Assembly: GCA_016840065.1 (NCBI GenBank)
Contig: JAEOTB010000093.1
Span: 1 to 34,036 of the forward strand
Reading direction: 5' to 3'
DNA: 34,036 nucleotides
Origin: Candidatus Hermodarchaeota archaeon
GTDB lineage: Archaea > Asgardarchaeota > Hermodarchaeia > Hermodarchaeales > Hermodarchaeaceae
How positions within the stretch are numbered: the stretch's first letter is position 1; every line of letters starts with the position of its first letter. This document shows, in pieces, positions 16,237-22,919 of the stretch. The translations under genes were made by a program, and so were the position numbers. The notes beneath the pieces were generated by a model. The model ran no database searches, had not been told where the DNA came from, and saw only the letters and a program-made list of their open reading frames with translations.

Positions 16237-16329
16237 AATACTAACCTATTACCGTAATATGGTGTGACCATAAGATAAATCAAATGATTTTTCTTCATTG
16301 AAACATCAAATCCATTTCAGGTGAAAAAA
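16237..16329. promoter_or_regulatory. Divergent promoter region, GTPase (minus) and dehydrogenase (plus)
   Basis: The 93-bp gap is AT-rich. On the plus strand AAGATAAATCAAATG near 16272-16286 contains a TATA-like ATAAATC about 50 nt before the dehydrogenase ATG. On the minus strand the same stretch reads GATTTATCTT about 40 nt before the GTPase ATG. AGGTGA at 16319-16324 is the likely ribosome-binding site for the ATG at 16330. Confidence 0.5.
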
Positions 16330-17265
16330 ATGGCACGAAAGGGTCGAGTCTTGGTAACAGATCCCGTTCATAAAAACGCTATATCCCACATGAAAACATC
16401 AGGGCTAGATGTTACGGTTCGTACTGACGTTTCCGCTGAGGAATTGAAACAAATCATCAGTGAATATGATGCAATTGTCGTTCGAGGGCGTACAAAGGTA
16501 ACAAGTGAGGTAATTACAGCTGGTCAGCGACTGAAGGTTATTGGGAGATCCGGTGTGGGATTGGATAATGTTGACCGTGCGGCAGCCAAAGAGCGTGGTA
16601 TTCACGTAGTAAATTCTCCTGAAGGGCCTTCAGTGTCTGTCGCAGAGTTGGCTTTTGCCCTGATGTTCAGTGTTCTTCGTAGAGTGGCATTCGCAGATCA
16701 GGGAATGAGGGCGGGTAAGTGGTTGAAGAAAGCCTGTAAAGGTAACGAGTTGAAGGGAAGGACACTTGGTATCATAGGGTTTGGGTTTATTGGTGAAGAA
16801 GTAGCAAAACGAGCTCTAGCCTTTGGGATGAAAGTGTTTGCCTTCGATATACTTCCAGATCGCATTGAAGTGATTAAAGCAATTGGGGCAGAATATATGC
16901 CACTCAAGGATTTGATTGCTAATTCCGATATTCTATCAGTTCATGTGCCCTTGAACCCGAAAACTAAGGGTCTAGTTGGGGCAGCCGAAATTTCTACGAT
17001 GCGAGACGGAGCAATAATAATCAACACATCTAGAGGAGGCATTGTGGATGAGAAAGCGCTTTACCATGCTCTAGTCTCTGAGAAACTAGGTGGCGCAGGG
17101 TTAGATGTGTTTTCTGAAGAGCCGCCATTTGAAAACGAACTCCTCCGGAAAATAATCGCGCTCCCTAATGTGGTAGCAACACCGCATATCGGGGCACAGA
17201 CCATAGAAGCCGAACTTACTAACTCGATGATAATAGCAGAGAAAATTCTGAAGCATCTAAAATAA
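16330..17265 (+). CDS. serA: D-2-hydroxyacid dehydrogenase, phosphoglycerate dehydrogenase-like
   Basis: This is an NAD-dependent dehydrogenase, most like D-3-phosphoglycerate dehydrogenase (first step of serine synthesis). It has 311 aa from ATG 16330 and lacks the C-terminal ACT domain of long SerA. The Rossmann motif GIIGFGFIGEE lies near residue 148-158. Catalytic Arg is in NTSRGGIVDE, Glu in DVFSEEPP and His in TPHIGAQT. GRSGVGLDNVD marks the substrate domain. A GTG nine bases upstream is in frame, but AGGTGA sits on it and favours the ATG. Substrate could be another 2-hydroxyacid. Confidence 0.88.
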   Translation: MARKGRVLVTDPVHKNAISHMKTSGLDVTVRTDVSAEELKQIISEYDAIVVRGRTKVTSEVITAGQRLKVIGRSGVGLDNVDRAAAKERGIHVVNSPEGPSVSVAELAFALMFSVLRRVAFADQGMRAGKWLKKACKGNELKGRTLGIIGFGFIGEEVAKRALAFGMKVFAFDILPDRIEVIKAIGAEYMPLKDLIANSDILSVHVPLNPKTKGLVGAAEISTMRDGAIIINTSRGGIVDEKALYHALVSEKLGGAGLDVFSEEPPFENELLRKIIALPNVVATPHIGAQTIEAELTNSMIIAEKILKHLK

Positions 17266-17290
17266 CGAGCTGTGCAATGTTCCCCGAAGA

Positions 17291-17298
17291 TTTTTATA
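17291..17298 (+). promoter_or_regulatory. TATA box for L15e
   Basis: TTTTTATA, 26 bp after the dehydrogenase stop, would set the start near 17322 and give the L15e transcript a leader of about 80 nt, long for this window. Confidence 0.6.
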
Positions 17299-17336
17299 GT
17301 GATTGGCGGTTCGCTAACTCCAACTGCCTTCCTATT

Positions 17337-17354
17337 GGGAGGTTAATGGCTTAG
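17337..17354 (+). promoter_or_regulatory. Two-codon upstream ORF with Shine-Dalgarno in the L15e leader
   Basis: GGGAGGT at 17337-17343 is followed by ATG-GCT-TAG at 17346-17354. This minimal ORF (Met-Ala-stop) is in frame with L15e and lies 48 nt before its ATG. It has a stronger Shine-Dalgarno than the L15e ATG itself (GGAG at 17388-17391). Confidence 0.4.
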
Positions 17355-17402
17355 CTTCCTTTGATGCAGTTATTTCCCATACCTAGCGGAGATGTAGAAC
17401 CA

Positions 17403-17978
17403 ATGTACAAATATGTTGGAGAGCTGTACGCGCGTCACGAAAAAAACCTGAAAGAACTGATGTGGCAGCGCTTAATCAAGTGGCGGAAGCAACCTGCTAC
17501 AATTCGTGTCGATCGTCCCACTCGCATTGACCGAGCTCGCCAGATAGGCTATCGGGCTAAACAAGGCTACATCACTGTGCGTCAGAGAATTACTCGGGGT
17601 TCAAGACGAAAACCTCGTCCTACAATGGGACGGAAACCAAAGAAAATGGGAACAGTAAAGATTACTCCTGGTAAGAGTAGGCAATGGATAGCAGAAGAAC
17701 GCGCTGCTCGTAAATATCCAAATCTTCGAGTTATCGGCTCTTACTGGATAGCTGAAGATGGTAAATACATCTGGCATGAAATAATCTTTGTAGATCCTGC
17801 ACATCCCGTAATCAAAGCTGATTCTCGCATTAATTGGGTCTGCGACCCTGTACATAGAGGTCGCGTGTTCCGAGGGTTAACGCCAGCTGGAAAGACATCG
17901 AGAGGGCTACGAAAACACGGAACTGGTGCTGAGAAAATTCGACCAAGTATTCGTGCTCATCAGCGACGTGGTAAGTAG
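17403..17978 (+). CDS. rpl15e: Ribosomal protein L15e
   Basis: This is a large-subunit protein of 191 aa from ATG 17403 ([15 protein letters not shown]), the conserved family start. An in-frame TTG-ATG at 17361/17364 would add 13-14 unconserved residues. Conserved blocks are [22 protein letters not shown], quoted as its core [16 protein letters not shown], then [19 protein letters not shown] and [21 protein letters not shown]15e opens the exosome superoperon in many archaea, as here. Confidence 0.96.
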   Translation: MYKYVGELYARHEKNLKELMWQRLIKWRKQPATIRVDRPTRIDRARQIGYRAKQGYITVRQRITRGSRRKPRPTMGRKPKKMGTVKITPGKSRQWIAEERAARKYPNLRVIGSYWIAEDGKYIWHEIIFVDPAHPVIKADSRINWVCDPVHRGRVFRGLTPAGKTSRGLRKHGTGAEKIRPSIRAHQRRGK

Positions 17979-18010
17979 AATTATTATTGAATGAACTTGA
18001 AGGGAGGGAT

Positions 18011-18469
18011 ATGCTGGTGCCAGAACCTGGGCTAACCAGCTTCTCAGCTAATACCTTTGTACATGCCACTGAGAGCGAGGAAAAAGTTCTAAACGCGATT
18101 AAAACACTCCTTAACGAGGAAGTGTGGGAAGCTGCTCAGGTCAAACGTAAATTATTGAAAGGGCATTTTCAAAACCCTCTGATAAGATTCACAGTCACAT
18201 TACATGACCGATCATTTATCGCTCAAACATTGCAATTCATTGGCACTCAAATTTCTACATTAGACCGAAAATATCTGCGACAGAATCTTGATTTACATTA
18301 TGATGGCAAGAGACAATTATTCCTTCGGTTCGACAAGCAAGCGGCTGCTCAAGGTGCCCTCCGGTTTATTAAGCAGGGAGACTCAATACGGTGCTCTGTG
18401 AAATTTTCAGGTCAACACTTTAACATTAATACTCTACGAGAGCTATGTCAAAGGTTCAATCTACTTTAA
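18011..18469 (+). CDS. COG1325 RNA-binding protein (exosome-operon dsRBD-like protein)
   Basis: This is a predicted RNA-binding protein encoded between L15e and Rpp30 in archaeal exosome superoperons (PF01877/COG1325). It is about 152 aa. Visible features are VHATESEEKVLNAIKTLL, the GHFQNPLIRFTVTL strand pair and LHYDGKRQLFLRFDKQAA. The start is uncertain: the ATG at 18011 is only 3-4 nt from GGAGG at 18003-18007, TTG 17987 gives a longer form and GTG 18017 a shorter one with better spacing. It lies 12 bp before Rpp30. The biochemical role is not established. Confidence 0.8.
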   Translation: MLVPEPGLTSFSANTFVHATESEEKVLNAIKTLLNEEVWEAAQVKRKLLKGHFQNPLIRFTVTLHDRSFIAQTLQFIGTQISTLDRKYLRQNLDLHYDGKRQLFLRFDKQAAAQGALRFIKQGDSIRCSVKFSGQHFNINTLRELCQRFNLL

Positions 18470-18481
18470 GGGCGGTTTAGA

Positions 18482-19135
18482 ATGCCATTCTATGATTTCC
18501 ACGTCCGTCTAATGAAACCGACGATTACTGCTTCTTTGAGTAGATTCTGTACCATCGCCCAGAAGCTAGGATATTCAGGCTTGGCTGTTGAAACAACAAC
18601 AAAATTTCCAGAAAAACTATGTGAAGGCTACCTGTTATTCCGACGGCTAACTCTTTCACTTCCAAATGCTTCTCGGTTGAAATTTCACGCGAAAAAGAAC
18701 CGGAATAAAACCGATCTTCTCGTAATCCAAGGTAACACGAAACCCATTTGTCTGGCAGCGTCATCCGTATCTGATGTTGATATGGTTATGTTTCGTGACA
18801 TCAAAGACTTTGGAGTGGTAGATTCTCTGGTCGCTAGGTCTCTCGCCAATGAAGATATGCCAGTCGAGGTTTGCCTAAAGGGACTCATTCAGTCCTACGG
18901 GCCAGATCGGTCCCGGTTAATGCGGTCAATGGCTACCGCTATGGAGCACTTTGTAAGGGCTAAATGTGTTATCATTACTACAAGTGGTGCCACCGCTCCC
19001 CTTGAACTTCGGGCACCAAGAGATCTCATCGCTCTCACTTTCCTTGCCAATATTCCTGAAGATGTTGCCAAACAGAGTATGTTTGACAATGCTTGCGCGT
19101 TGGCAGAGGTGATTAAACGTCGCGTTACATCATGA
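18482..19135 (+). CDS. rnp3: RNase P protein Rpp30 (Rnp3)
   Basis: This is a protein subunit of archaeal RNase P, which matures tRNA 5' ends and forms a complex with Pop5. It has 217 aa and a TIM-barrel-like fold. It starts MPFYDFHVRL, matching the family's YDxHV opening. The LGYSGLAVET and LELRAPRDLIALTFLANI segments are characteristic. The ATG at 18482 follows a GGGCGG purine stretch after the previous stop. Pop5, its partner, is next. Confidence 0.9.
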   Translation: MPFYDFHVRLMKPTITASLSRFCTIAQKLGYSGLAVETTTKFPEKLCEGYLLFRRLTLSLPNASRLKFHAKKNRNKTDLLVIQGNTKPICLAASSVSDVDMVMFRDIKDFGVVDSLVARSLANEDMPVEVCLKGLIQSYGPDRSRLMRSMATAMEHFVRAKCVIITTSGATAPLELRAPRDLIALTFLANIPEDVAKQSMFDNACALAEVIKRRVTS

Positions 19136-19153
19136 CAAGCAGAAACCAAACGT

Positions 19154-19170
19154 AGGAGAAATCAAGACTG
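19154..19170 (+). promoter_or_regulatory. Shine-Dalgarno AGGAG and CTG start codon of Pop5
   Basis: AGGAG at 19154-19158 precedes CTG at 19168-19170 by 9 nt. The frame is closed upstream by TAG at 19153-19155, and no ATG, GTG or TTG occurs before a GTG at 19192. That GTG lies inside the conserved KHRYLVVRI block, so it cannot be the full start. Confidence 0.65.
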
Positions 19171-19488
19171 AGATCTAAACATCGATATCTCGTGGTTCGG
19201 ATAATCACTGAAGACAACTCTCCACCAGAAGGGAAGTTTCGAGAGGCAATCTGGCAGCAACTCCAACAAATCTACGGTGAATTAGGTGTCAGTCGTATTG
19301 GTTTTTGGGTTATGAGTTATCATCCCGAACATCATTTCTCTATAATTCGTTGTCAACACAACCAGGTTCGTGAATTGCGAGCAGCCTTAGCAACTATCAA
19401 ACAAATCGGTCATACTCCTCTTCTCCTGCAGGTGGTAGGGATTAGCGGCACTATTCGGAAAGCGAAAACTCTACTGCCAAACAAGTGA
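19168..19488 (+). CDS. rnp2: RNase P protein Pop5 (Rnp2), CTG start
   Basis: This is the RNase P subunit that pairs with Rpp30. It has 106 aa from CTG 19168 with an RRM-like fold. The N-terminal RSKHRYLVVRIITED matches the family's basic-KxRYxxF/VxI opening, followed by FREAIWQQLQQIYGELG, GFWVMSYHPE and the ending ISGTIRKAKTLL. Starting at GTG 19192 would remove the first beta strand. It ends before a 226-bp stretch with only minus-strand coding potential. Confidence 0.87.
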   Translation: MRSKHRYLVVRIITEDNSPPEGKFREAIWQQLQQIYGELGVSRIGFWVMSYHPEHHFSIIRCQHNQVRELRAALATIKQIGHTPLLLQVVGISGTIRKAKTLLPNK

Positions 19489-19530
19489 AATGACCTTAAC
19501 CTTGATCATTGGCAAACACCGATTCTATGT

Positions 19531-19722
19531 TCAGCAACGAAGTACCACAATGAAAACATCTGCTACTATCATTGCGAGAACCATGCCAAAAGAGATATAG
19601 TCAATGATTTGACCTATATTATCTGGGGGCTCAGTGAAGCCAGCCGCTCCAGACTGAGCCAATCGGCTATGACGAGCTCGCGACGAGCAGAGAGCCCTCG
19701 CTTTTTCGATATTGTTAGCCAC
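19531..19722 (-). CDS. Possible small single-pass membrane protein
   Basis: A GTG-initiated frame of 63 aa starts within the last bases of the JAMM gene (CGTGGCTAAC; 8-bp overlap), so it could be coupled to it. Residues 1-38 are polar with several Arg and Ser; residues ~40-61 (IIDYISFGMVLAMIVADVF) form a strongly hydrophobic helix ending three residues before the stop, as in a tail-anchored protein. No Shine-Dalgarno is clear and I know no homologue. It may be an accident, but no other strand offers a better reading here. Confidence 0.35.
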   Translation of the reverse strand: MANNIEKARALCSSRARHSRLAQSGAAGFTEPPDNIGQIIDYISFGMVLAMIVADVFIVVLRC

Positions 19723-20149
19723 GAATACGTATTGTCACTTCATGAAGCTGCTCTTTTATTAGCTGATATGCTCTCATACTATGTCTTCCATCTCGTGAAA
19801 CCCCATCGATAATCCATGTGCAAGGATTATACGTCATAAACTCTATATCATGTCCCGAGGGGTGAGGTGGTGCTGGATGAGAATGAAATATCGCAACTAG
19901 GTCTAGATTATTCAACGAGGCGGTCGTCAAGATACGATATTGGTGTTCGGGATCAATGGCAAATGATGAAGAAGATTGGGCTATGTTCTCCATTTCTACG
20001 ACTTGGATAACAATGGCTGTGTTATCATCTTCTCTAAATGTACCCAACAATAAAGCGCAACCTTCGAAAGGACCAGCACGGCGCCGAACGGCGTAGAGCT
20101 TTTGTCGTTGGGCCCTTGTGAGTTGGATTGTATGTACTTTCTGTGTCAT
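19715..20149 (-). CDS. JAMM/MPN domain metallopeptidase
   Basis: This is a stand-alone JAB1/MPN/Mov34 zinc peptidase of 144 aa. The full catalytic motif is present: Glu29 (PFEGCALLLG), His89 and His91 (FHSHPAPPHP), Ser98 and Asp101 (SGHD). Archaeal relatives remove ubiquitin-like modifiers or process them (family knowledge). Its position, antisense and just upstream of the proteasome alpha gene, suggests a role in removing tags before degradation (inference). It diverges from a small membrane protein gene across a 74-bp promoter region. No N-terminal signal is seen. Confidence 0.88.
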   Translation of the reverse strand: MTQKVHTIQLTRAQRQKLYAVRRRAGPFEGCALLLGTFREDDNTAIVIQVVEMENIAQSSSSFAIDPEHQYRILTTASLNNLDLVAIFHSHPAPPHPSGHDIEFMTYNPCTWIIDGVSRDGRHSMRAYQLIKEQLHEVTIRIRG

Positions 20150-20223
20150 CGAGTGCAGCCCAGCAAAAGGCTTAAATGCTTCTCACCTTTTGAGTTTTCG
20201 CATCCCCGCTTGAGCAGTGATCA
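20150..20223. promoter_or_regulatory. Divergent promoter region, JAMM peptidase and membrane protein
   Basis: AGGCTTAAATGCTT near 20168-20181 contains TTAAAT on the plus strand and ATTTAA on the minus. On the plus strand it would start transcription about 25-30 nt before the ATG at 20224. On the minus strand it is ~25 nt from the JAMM ATG, implying a leaderless transcript. One shared TATA-like core may serve both. Confidence 0.5.
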
Positions 20224-20616
20224 ATGAGGCAAAAATGTATGTCTCAAAAAACTCGTGAACGGAAACATATGCGGCGCACGATGATAATTAGCAGCGCTGC
20301 CATCGCATTTATCGCGATATTAGCTGGACTAATTCGATTACGACTCGGTCCCATAGCTGGGATAGTTGATTTCCTAGGACCAGTAATAACTGGTGTAATT
20401 AGTATTGTGTTACTGACACTTCTGTTTATTGGTTTGGTCTTGCTCATTGGCAACTTACGGAATTTGTATGGAGAATCAGCTGGCTGGTTTGACGTAATCA
20501 TCCTTTGGGTGTTAGTCACAATATTAGCGGCAATACTATTCGGCGCTCCAGTTGCACTTCTAACTGGTCTTCTATGTATTGGCTTCGTATACTATCTTCA
20601 CCTTGCTCAGGACTAG
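20224..20616 (+). CDS. Small integral membrane protein, 130 aa
   Basis: I do not recognise this protein. The first ~17 residues are polar and positively charged (TRERKHMRRTM), followed by hydrophobic segments at about 18-38, 47-77 and 90-127, giving three or four membrane spans with very short loops and a cytoplasmic N-terminus by the positive-inside rule. A polar linker NLRNLYGESAGW sits at about 77-88. There are no catalytic motifs or cysteine pairs. An internal ATG at 20239 is an alternative start. It sits between the JAMM gene and psmA, and the psmA promoter follows it. Confidence 0.7.
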   Translation: MRQKCMSQKTRERKHMRRTMIISSAAIAFIAILAGLIRLRLGPIAGIVDFLGPVITGVISIVLLTLLFIGLVLLIGNLRNLYGESAGWFDVIILWVLVTILAAILFGAPVALLTGLLCIGFVYYLHLAQD

Positions 20617-20628
20617 TTCAGAGCAAGA

Positions 20629-20636
20629 CTTAAAAC
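20629..20636 (+). promoter_or_regulatory. Possible TATA box for psmA and the exosome operon
   Basis: CTTAAAAC, 13 bp after the membrane protein stop, would start transcription near 20660 and give psmA a leader of about 70 nt that contains the hairpin-forming segment at 20687-20723. Confidence 0.5.
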
Positions 20637-20686
20637 TGGTACTCCTAAACGGCACATCAGCTAGCAAGTTGAATACCCTAAAACAT

Positions 20687-20723
20687 GAGGACAATAATCC
20701 TCCTCCCCATTATGATTGGAGGA
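20687..20723 (+). promoter_or_regulatory. psmA leader with alternative hairpins masking the Shine-Dalgarno
   Basis: GAGGA (20687-20691) can pair with TCCTC (20698-20702), and the pyrimidine run TCCTCCTCCCC (20698-20708) can instead pair, as TCCTCC, with the psmA Shine-Dalgarno GGAGGA (20718-20723). The two pairings overlap and exclude each other. This is the layout of an anti-Shine-Dalgarno with an anti-anti-Shine-Dalgarno, but stems are only 5-6 bp. Confidence 0.4.
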
Positions 20724-20730
20724 ACCGTTT

Positions 20731-21438
20731 GTGATTGGCTCTGGTCCGAGTTATGATAGCGCTTTAACCTTATTTAGCCCTGATGGACGTCTCTTTCAGG
20801 TTGAATATGCACTGGAAGCAGTTCGGAAAGGCACAACCGTTGTTGGAATAAGGTGTAAGGATGGGGTAGTCCTCGCTACAGAAATTCGCCTCGTTCCACT
20901 TCAGGAGCGAGCATTAAATGAAAAACTCTTCGAGATTGATGAATCTGTTGGTGCACTGGTATCTGGCTTATCAGCGGATTCCCGGAACTTAATGGCTCAT
21001 GCAAGAACACTTGCCCAAATTCACCGCTTGACATTTGGTGAGGCAATTCCAGTGCAGACATTGACAAAGAAGTTCAGTGATTACATACAAACCTTTACCC
21101 AGAGAGGTGGTTTACGACCTTTTGGGGTTCAGGTGTTGTTTGCAGGGGTTGACAATGCACCGAGACTTTTTGTCACAGATCCTATCGGCTCATTCTGGAG
21201 TTACAAAGCTTATTCACTAGGACGGAAAGCGGATCAAGTTATCGAGATTCTAGAAAAGGAGTATCATCCAAATCTGACGGTGAAAGATGGGCTGATCCTG
21301 TCAGCGAAGGTTTTGATTCAGACTGCGGATTCTACATTAACTCCTGAACGTCTAGACATGGCAAAAATTACTGAAAAACGAAAACGTTTCACCCGTTTGG
21401 ACAGGAAAGCAGTCCTGAAGTTAATAGATCAAAGTTAG
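20731..21438 (+). CDS. psmA: 20S proteasome alpha subunit
   Basis: It forms the outer heptameric rings and gate of the 20S proteasome. It is 235 aa from GTG 20731 (MIGSGPSYDSALTLFSPDGRLFQVEYALEAV, cited here as YDSALTLFSPDGRLFQVEYA). GGAGG at 20718-20722 sits 8 nt before this GTG, ruling out the TTG at 20716, which overlaps it. The C-terminal ~20 residues are Lys/Arg-rich. Alpha subunits lack the catalytic Thr. The beta subunit is not in this window. PsmA followed by SBDS and Rrp4 is the conserved superoperon order. Confidence 0.96.
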   Translation: MIGSGPSYDSALTLFSPDGRLFQVEYALEAVRKGTTVVGIRCKDGVVLATEIRLVPLQERALNEKLFEIDESVGALVSGLSADSRNLMAHARTLAQIHRLTFGEAIPVQTLTKKFSDYIQTFTQRGGLRPFGVQVLFAGVDNAPRLFVTDPIGSFWSYKAYSLGRKADQVIEILEKEYHPNLTVKDGLILSAKVLIQTADSTLTPERLDMAKITEKRKRFTRLDRKAVLKLIDQS

Positions 21439-21457
21439 AAGAAGGAGTGTGGTATGT

Positions 21458-22201
21458 GTGTCAGGGTCTGGTGGTATGCGTGGTGATAAACGTGTTGATC
21501 TTGGTGATGCGGCTCTCGCCAAATTGGAAATACATGGCATGCAGTTCGAAATAATCGTTGACCCGAAGTTGGCATGGCGTTTTAAACAAGGGGAAGCTGT
21601 AGACATACGAGACATACTTCAGGGGGAAACTATCTTTGAAGATGCTCTCAGGGGGCGTAAGGCAACAAAGGATGATCTTGAGCATGTTTTCGAAAGTACT
21701 GATGAAATTGCGATAGCACGACGAATTCTCATTGATGGCTCTTTGCAGTTAACTACTGAACAGCGAAGGGAGTTTGTTGAAAAACGTCTCCGGCAAGTAA
21801 TCGATATTATTACTCGTAATTGTATCAATCCAAAGACAGGTCTTCCGCATCCACCCGCGCGTATTGAGGCTGCCATAGATGAGGCTAAAATTACTGTTGA
21901 TTCCCGTCGTTCTGCTGAAGAACAGGTTAGTGACATTGTAAAGGCTCTTCAACCAATCATCCCAATTCGAATGGAGCTTCAAAGGGTGGCCATTAAAGTT
22001 CCACCAGATTTTGCAGCCAAGTCAGTTGGAGTTGTTAAGCGATTTGGCAGAATAACAAAGGAAGAATGGCAGCGGGATGGTTCGTGGATTGCGATAATTG
22101 AAGTACCTGGCGGATTACGTGGCCAGCTAATTGATGAGCTTAATGCGCTTACAAGGGGTCGCTCCGAGATAAAGATACTCAAACAGGAAGAAAGTGAATG
22201 A
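21458..22201 (+). CDS. sdo1: SBDS ribosome maturation protein (Sdo1 homologue)
   Basis: It acts in 60S/50S maturation, releasing the anti-association factor in eukaryotes. It is 247 aa with the three SBDS domains: an FYSH domain with ARLEIHGMQFEIIVDP-like sequence (here AKLEIHGMQFEIIVDP), then the helical domain with RRILIDGSLQLTTEQR and the INPKTGLPHPPARIE block, then a ferredoxin-like C-terminal domain. The start is GTG 21458, 10 nt after AAGGAG (21442-21447); GTG 21449 is too close to it. The C-terminus is followed 13 bp later by Rrp4. Confidence 0.95.
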   Translation: MSGSGGMRGDKRVDLGDAALAKLEIHGMQFEIIVDPKLAWRFKQGEAVDIRDILQGETIFEDALRGRKATKDDLEHVFESTDEIAIARRILIDGSLQLTTEQRREFVEKRLRQVIDIITRNCINPKTGLPHPPARIEAAIDEAKITVDSRRSAEEQVSDIVKALQPIIPIRMELQRVAIKVPPDFAAKSVGVVKRFGRITKEEWQRDGSWIAIIEVPGGLRGQLIDELNALTRGRSEIKILKQEESE

Positions 22202-22214
22202 GGAATGAATATCA

Positions 22215-22913
22215 TTGACAACACATGTTAAGCCACAAGATCTTGTGGTTCCAGGACAACTACTCGCTAAGGGCGATTACCATTGTGGTGATGGCACCTA
22301 TAAAGAACATGAAGAAGTCTTCGCCTCAGTTGTAGGCATTGCTAAAGTGAAAGGCAACCTCATCTTCGTTGTTGCACTTCAAGGGCGATACAATCCTAAA
22401 CCACGGGACATCGTGATTGGCAAAATTATTGAAATCACCATGAATGGGTGGTTAGTCGACATCAGTTCAGCCTATCCTGCAATGCTGACTGTTATGCACG
22501 CTCTGAGTAGACGAGACGCCACTCGAGCTTCCGATGACCTCCAACGGTGGTATGATGTTGGCGATACCGTGATTGCTGAAATCGTTGCAGCAGATAGAAC
22601 GCGTGATCCACTACTGACCACACGAGGTCGAGGTCTTGGTAAATGCCGCGGTGGCACAATCATTGAGATAACTCCTACACGAGTTCCTCGTTTAATCGGT
22701 CGTAAGGGTTCGATGATTAGTATGCTCAAGTCAGAGGTAAAATGCGACATAGTTGTAGGTCAAAATGGAGTCATATGGATAAAAGGCGATCCTAATCATG
22801 TTGTTATTGCGATTGAGGCAATTCGGCAGATAGAGCGGGAGGCTCATACTAGCGGGCTCACAGACCGTGTCCGGGAAGTCATCATTATGAAGCTCGCTGA
22901 TAAAAGAAGGTGA
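22215..22913 (+). CDS. rrp4: Exosome cap subunit Rrp4
   Basis: This is the RNA-binding cap of the archaeal exosome. It has 232 aa: an N-terminal domain (QDLVVPGQLLAKGDYHCGDGTY), an S1 domain (about 60-135, with GWLVDISSAYPAML) and a KH domain with IEITPTRVPRLIGRKGSMI. It starts at TTG 22215 behind GAGGAA. The C-terminal helix carries an IREAHTSG-like segment (here IEREAHTSGLTDRV). It sits immediately upstream of Rrp41, whose hexameric ring it caps. Confidence 0.96.
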   Translation: MTTHVKPQDLVVPGQLLAKGDYHCGDGTYKEHEEVFASVVGIAKVKGNLIFVVALQGRYNPKPRDIVIGKIIEITMNGWLVDISSAYPAMLTVMHALSRRDATRASDDLQRWYDVGDTVIAEIVAADRTRDPLLTTRGRGLGKCRGGTIIEITPTRVPRLIGRKGSMISMLKSEVKCDIVVGQNGVIWIKGDPNHVVIAIEAIRQIEREAHTSGLTDRVREVIIMKLADKRR

Positions 22914-22919
22914 AAGGAA

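Noticed and set aside
19609-19812. Plus-strand 67-aa frame opposite the JAMM 3' end
   Set aside because: Mostly antisense to the conserved JAMM gene, with no start context.
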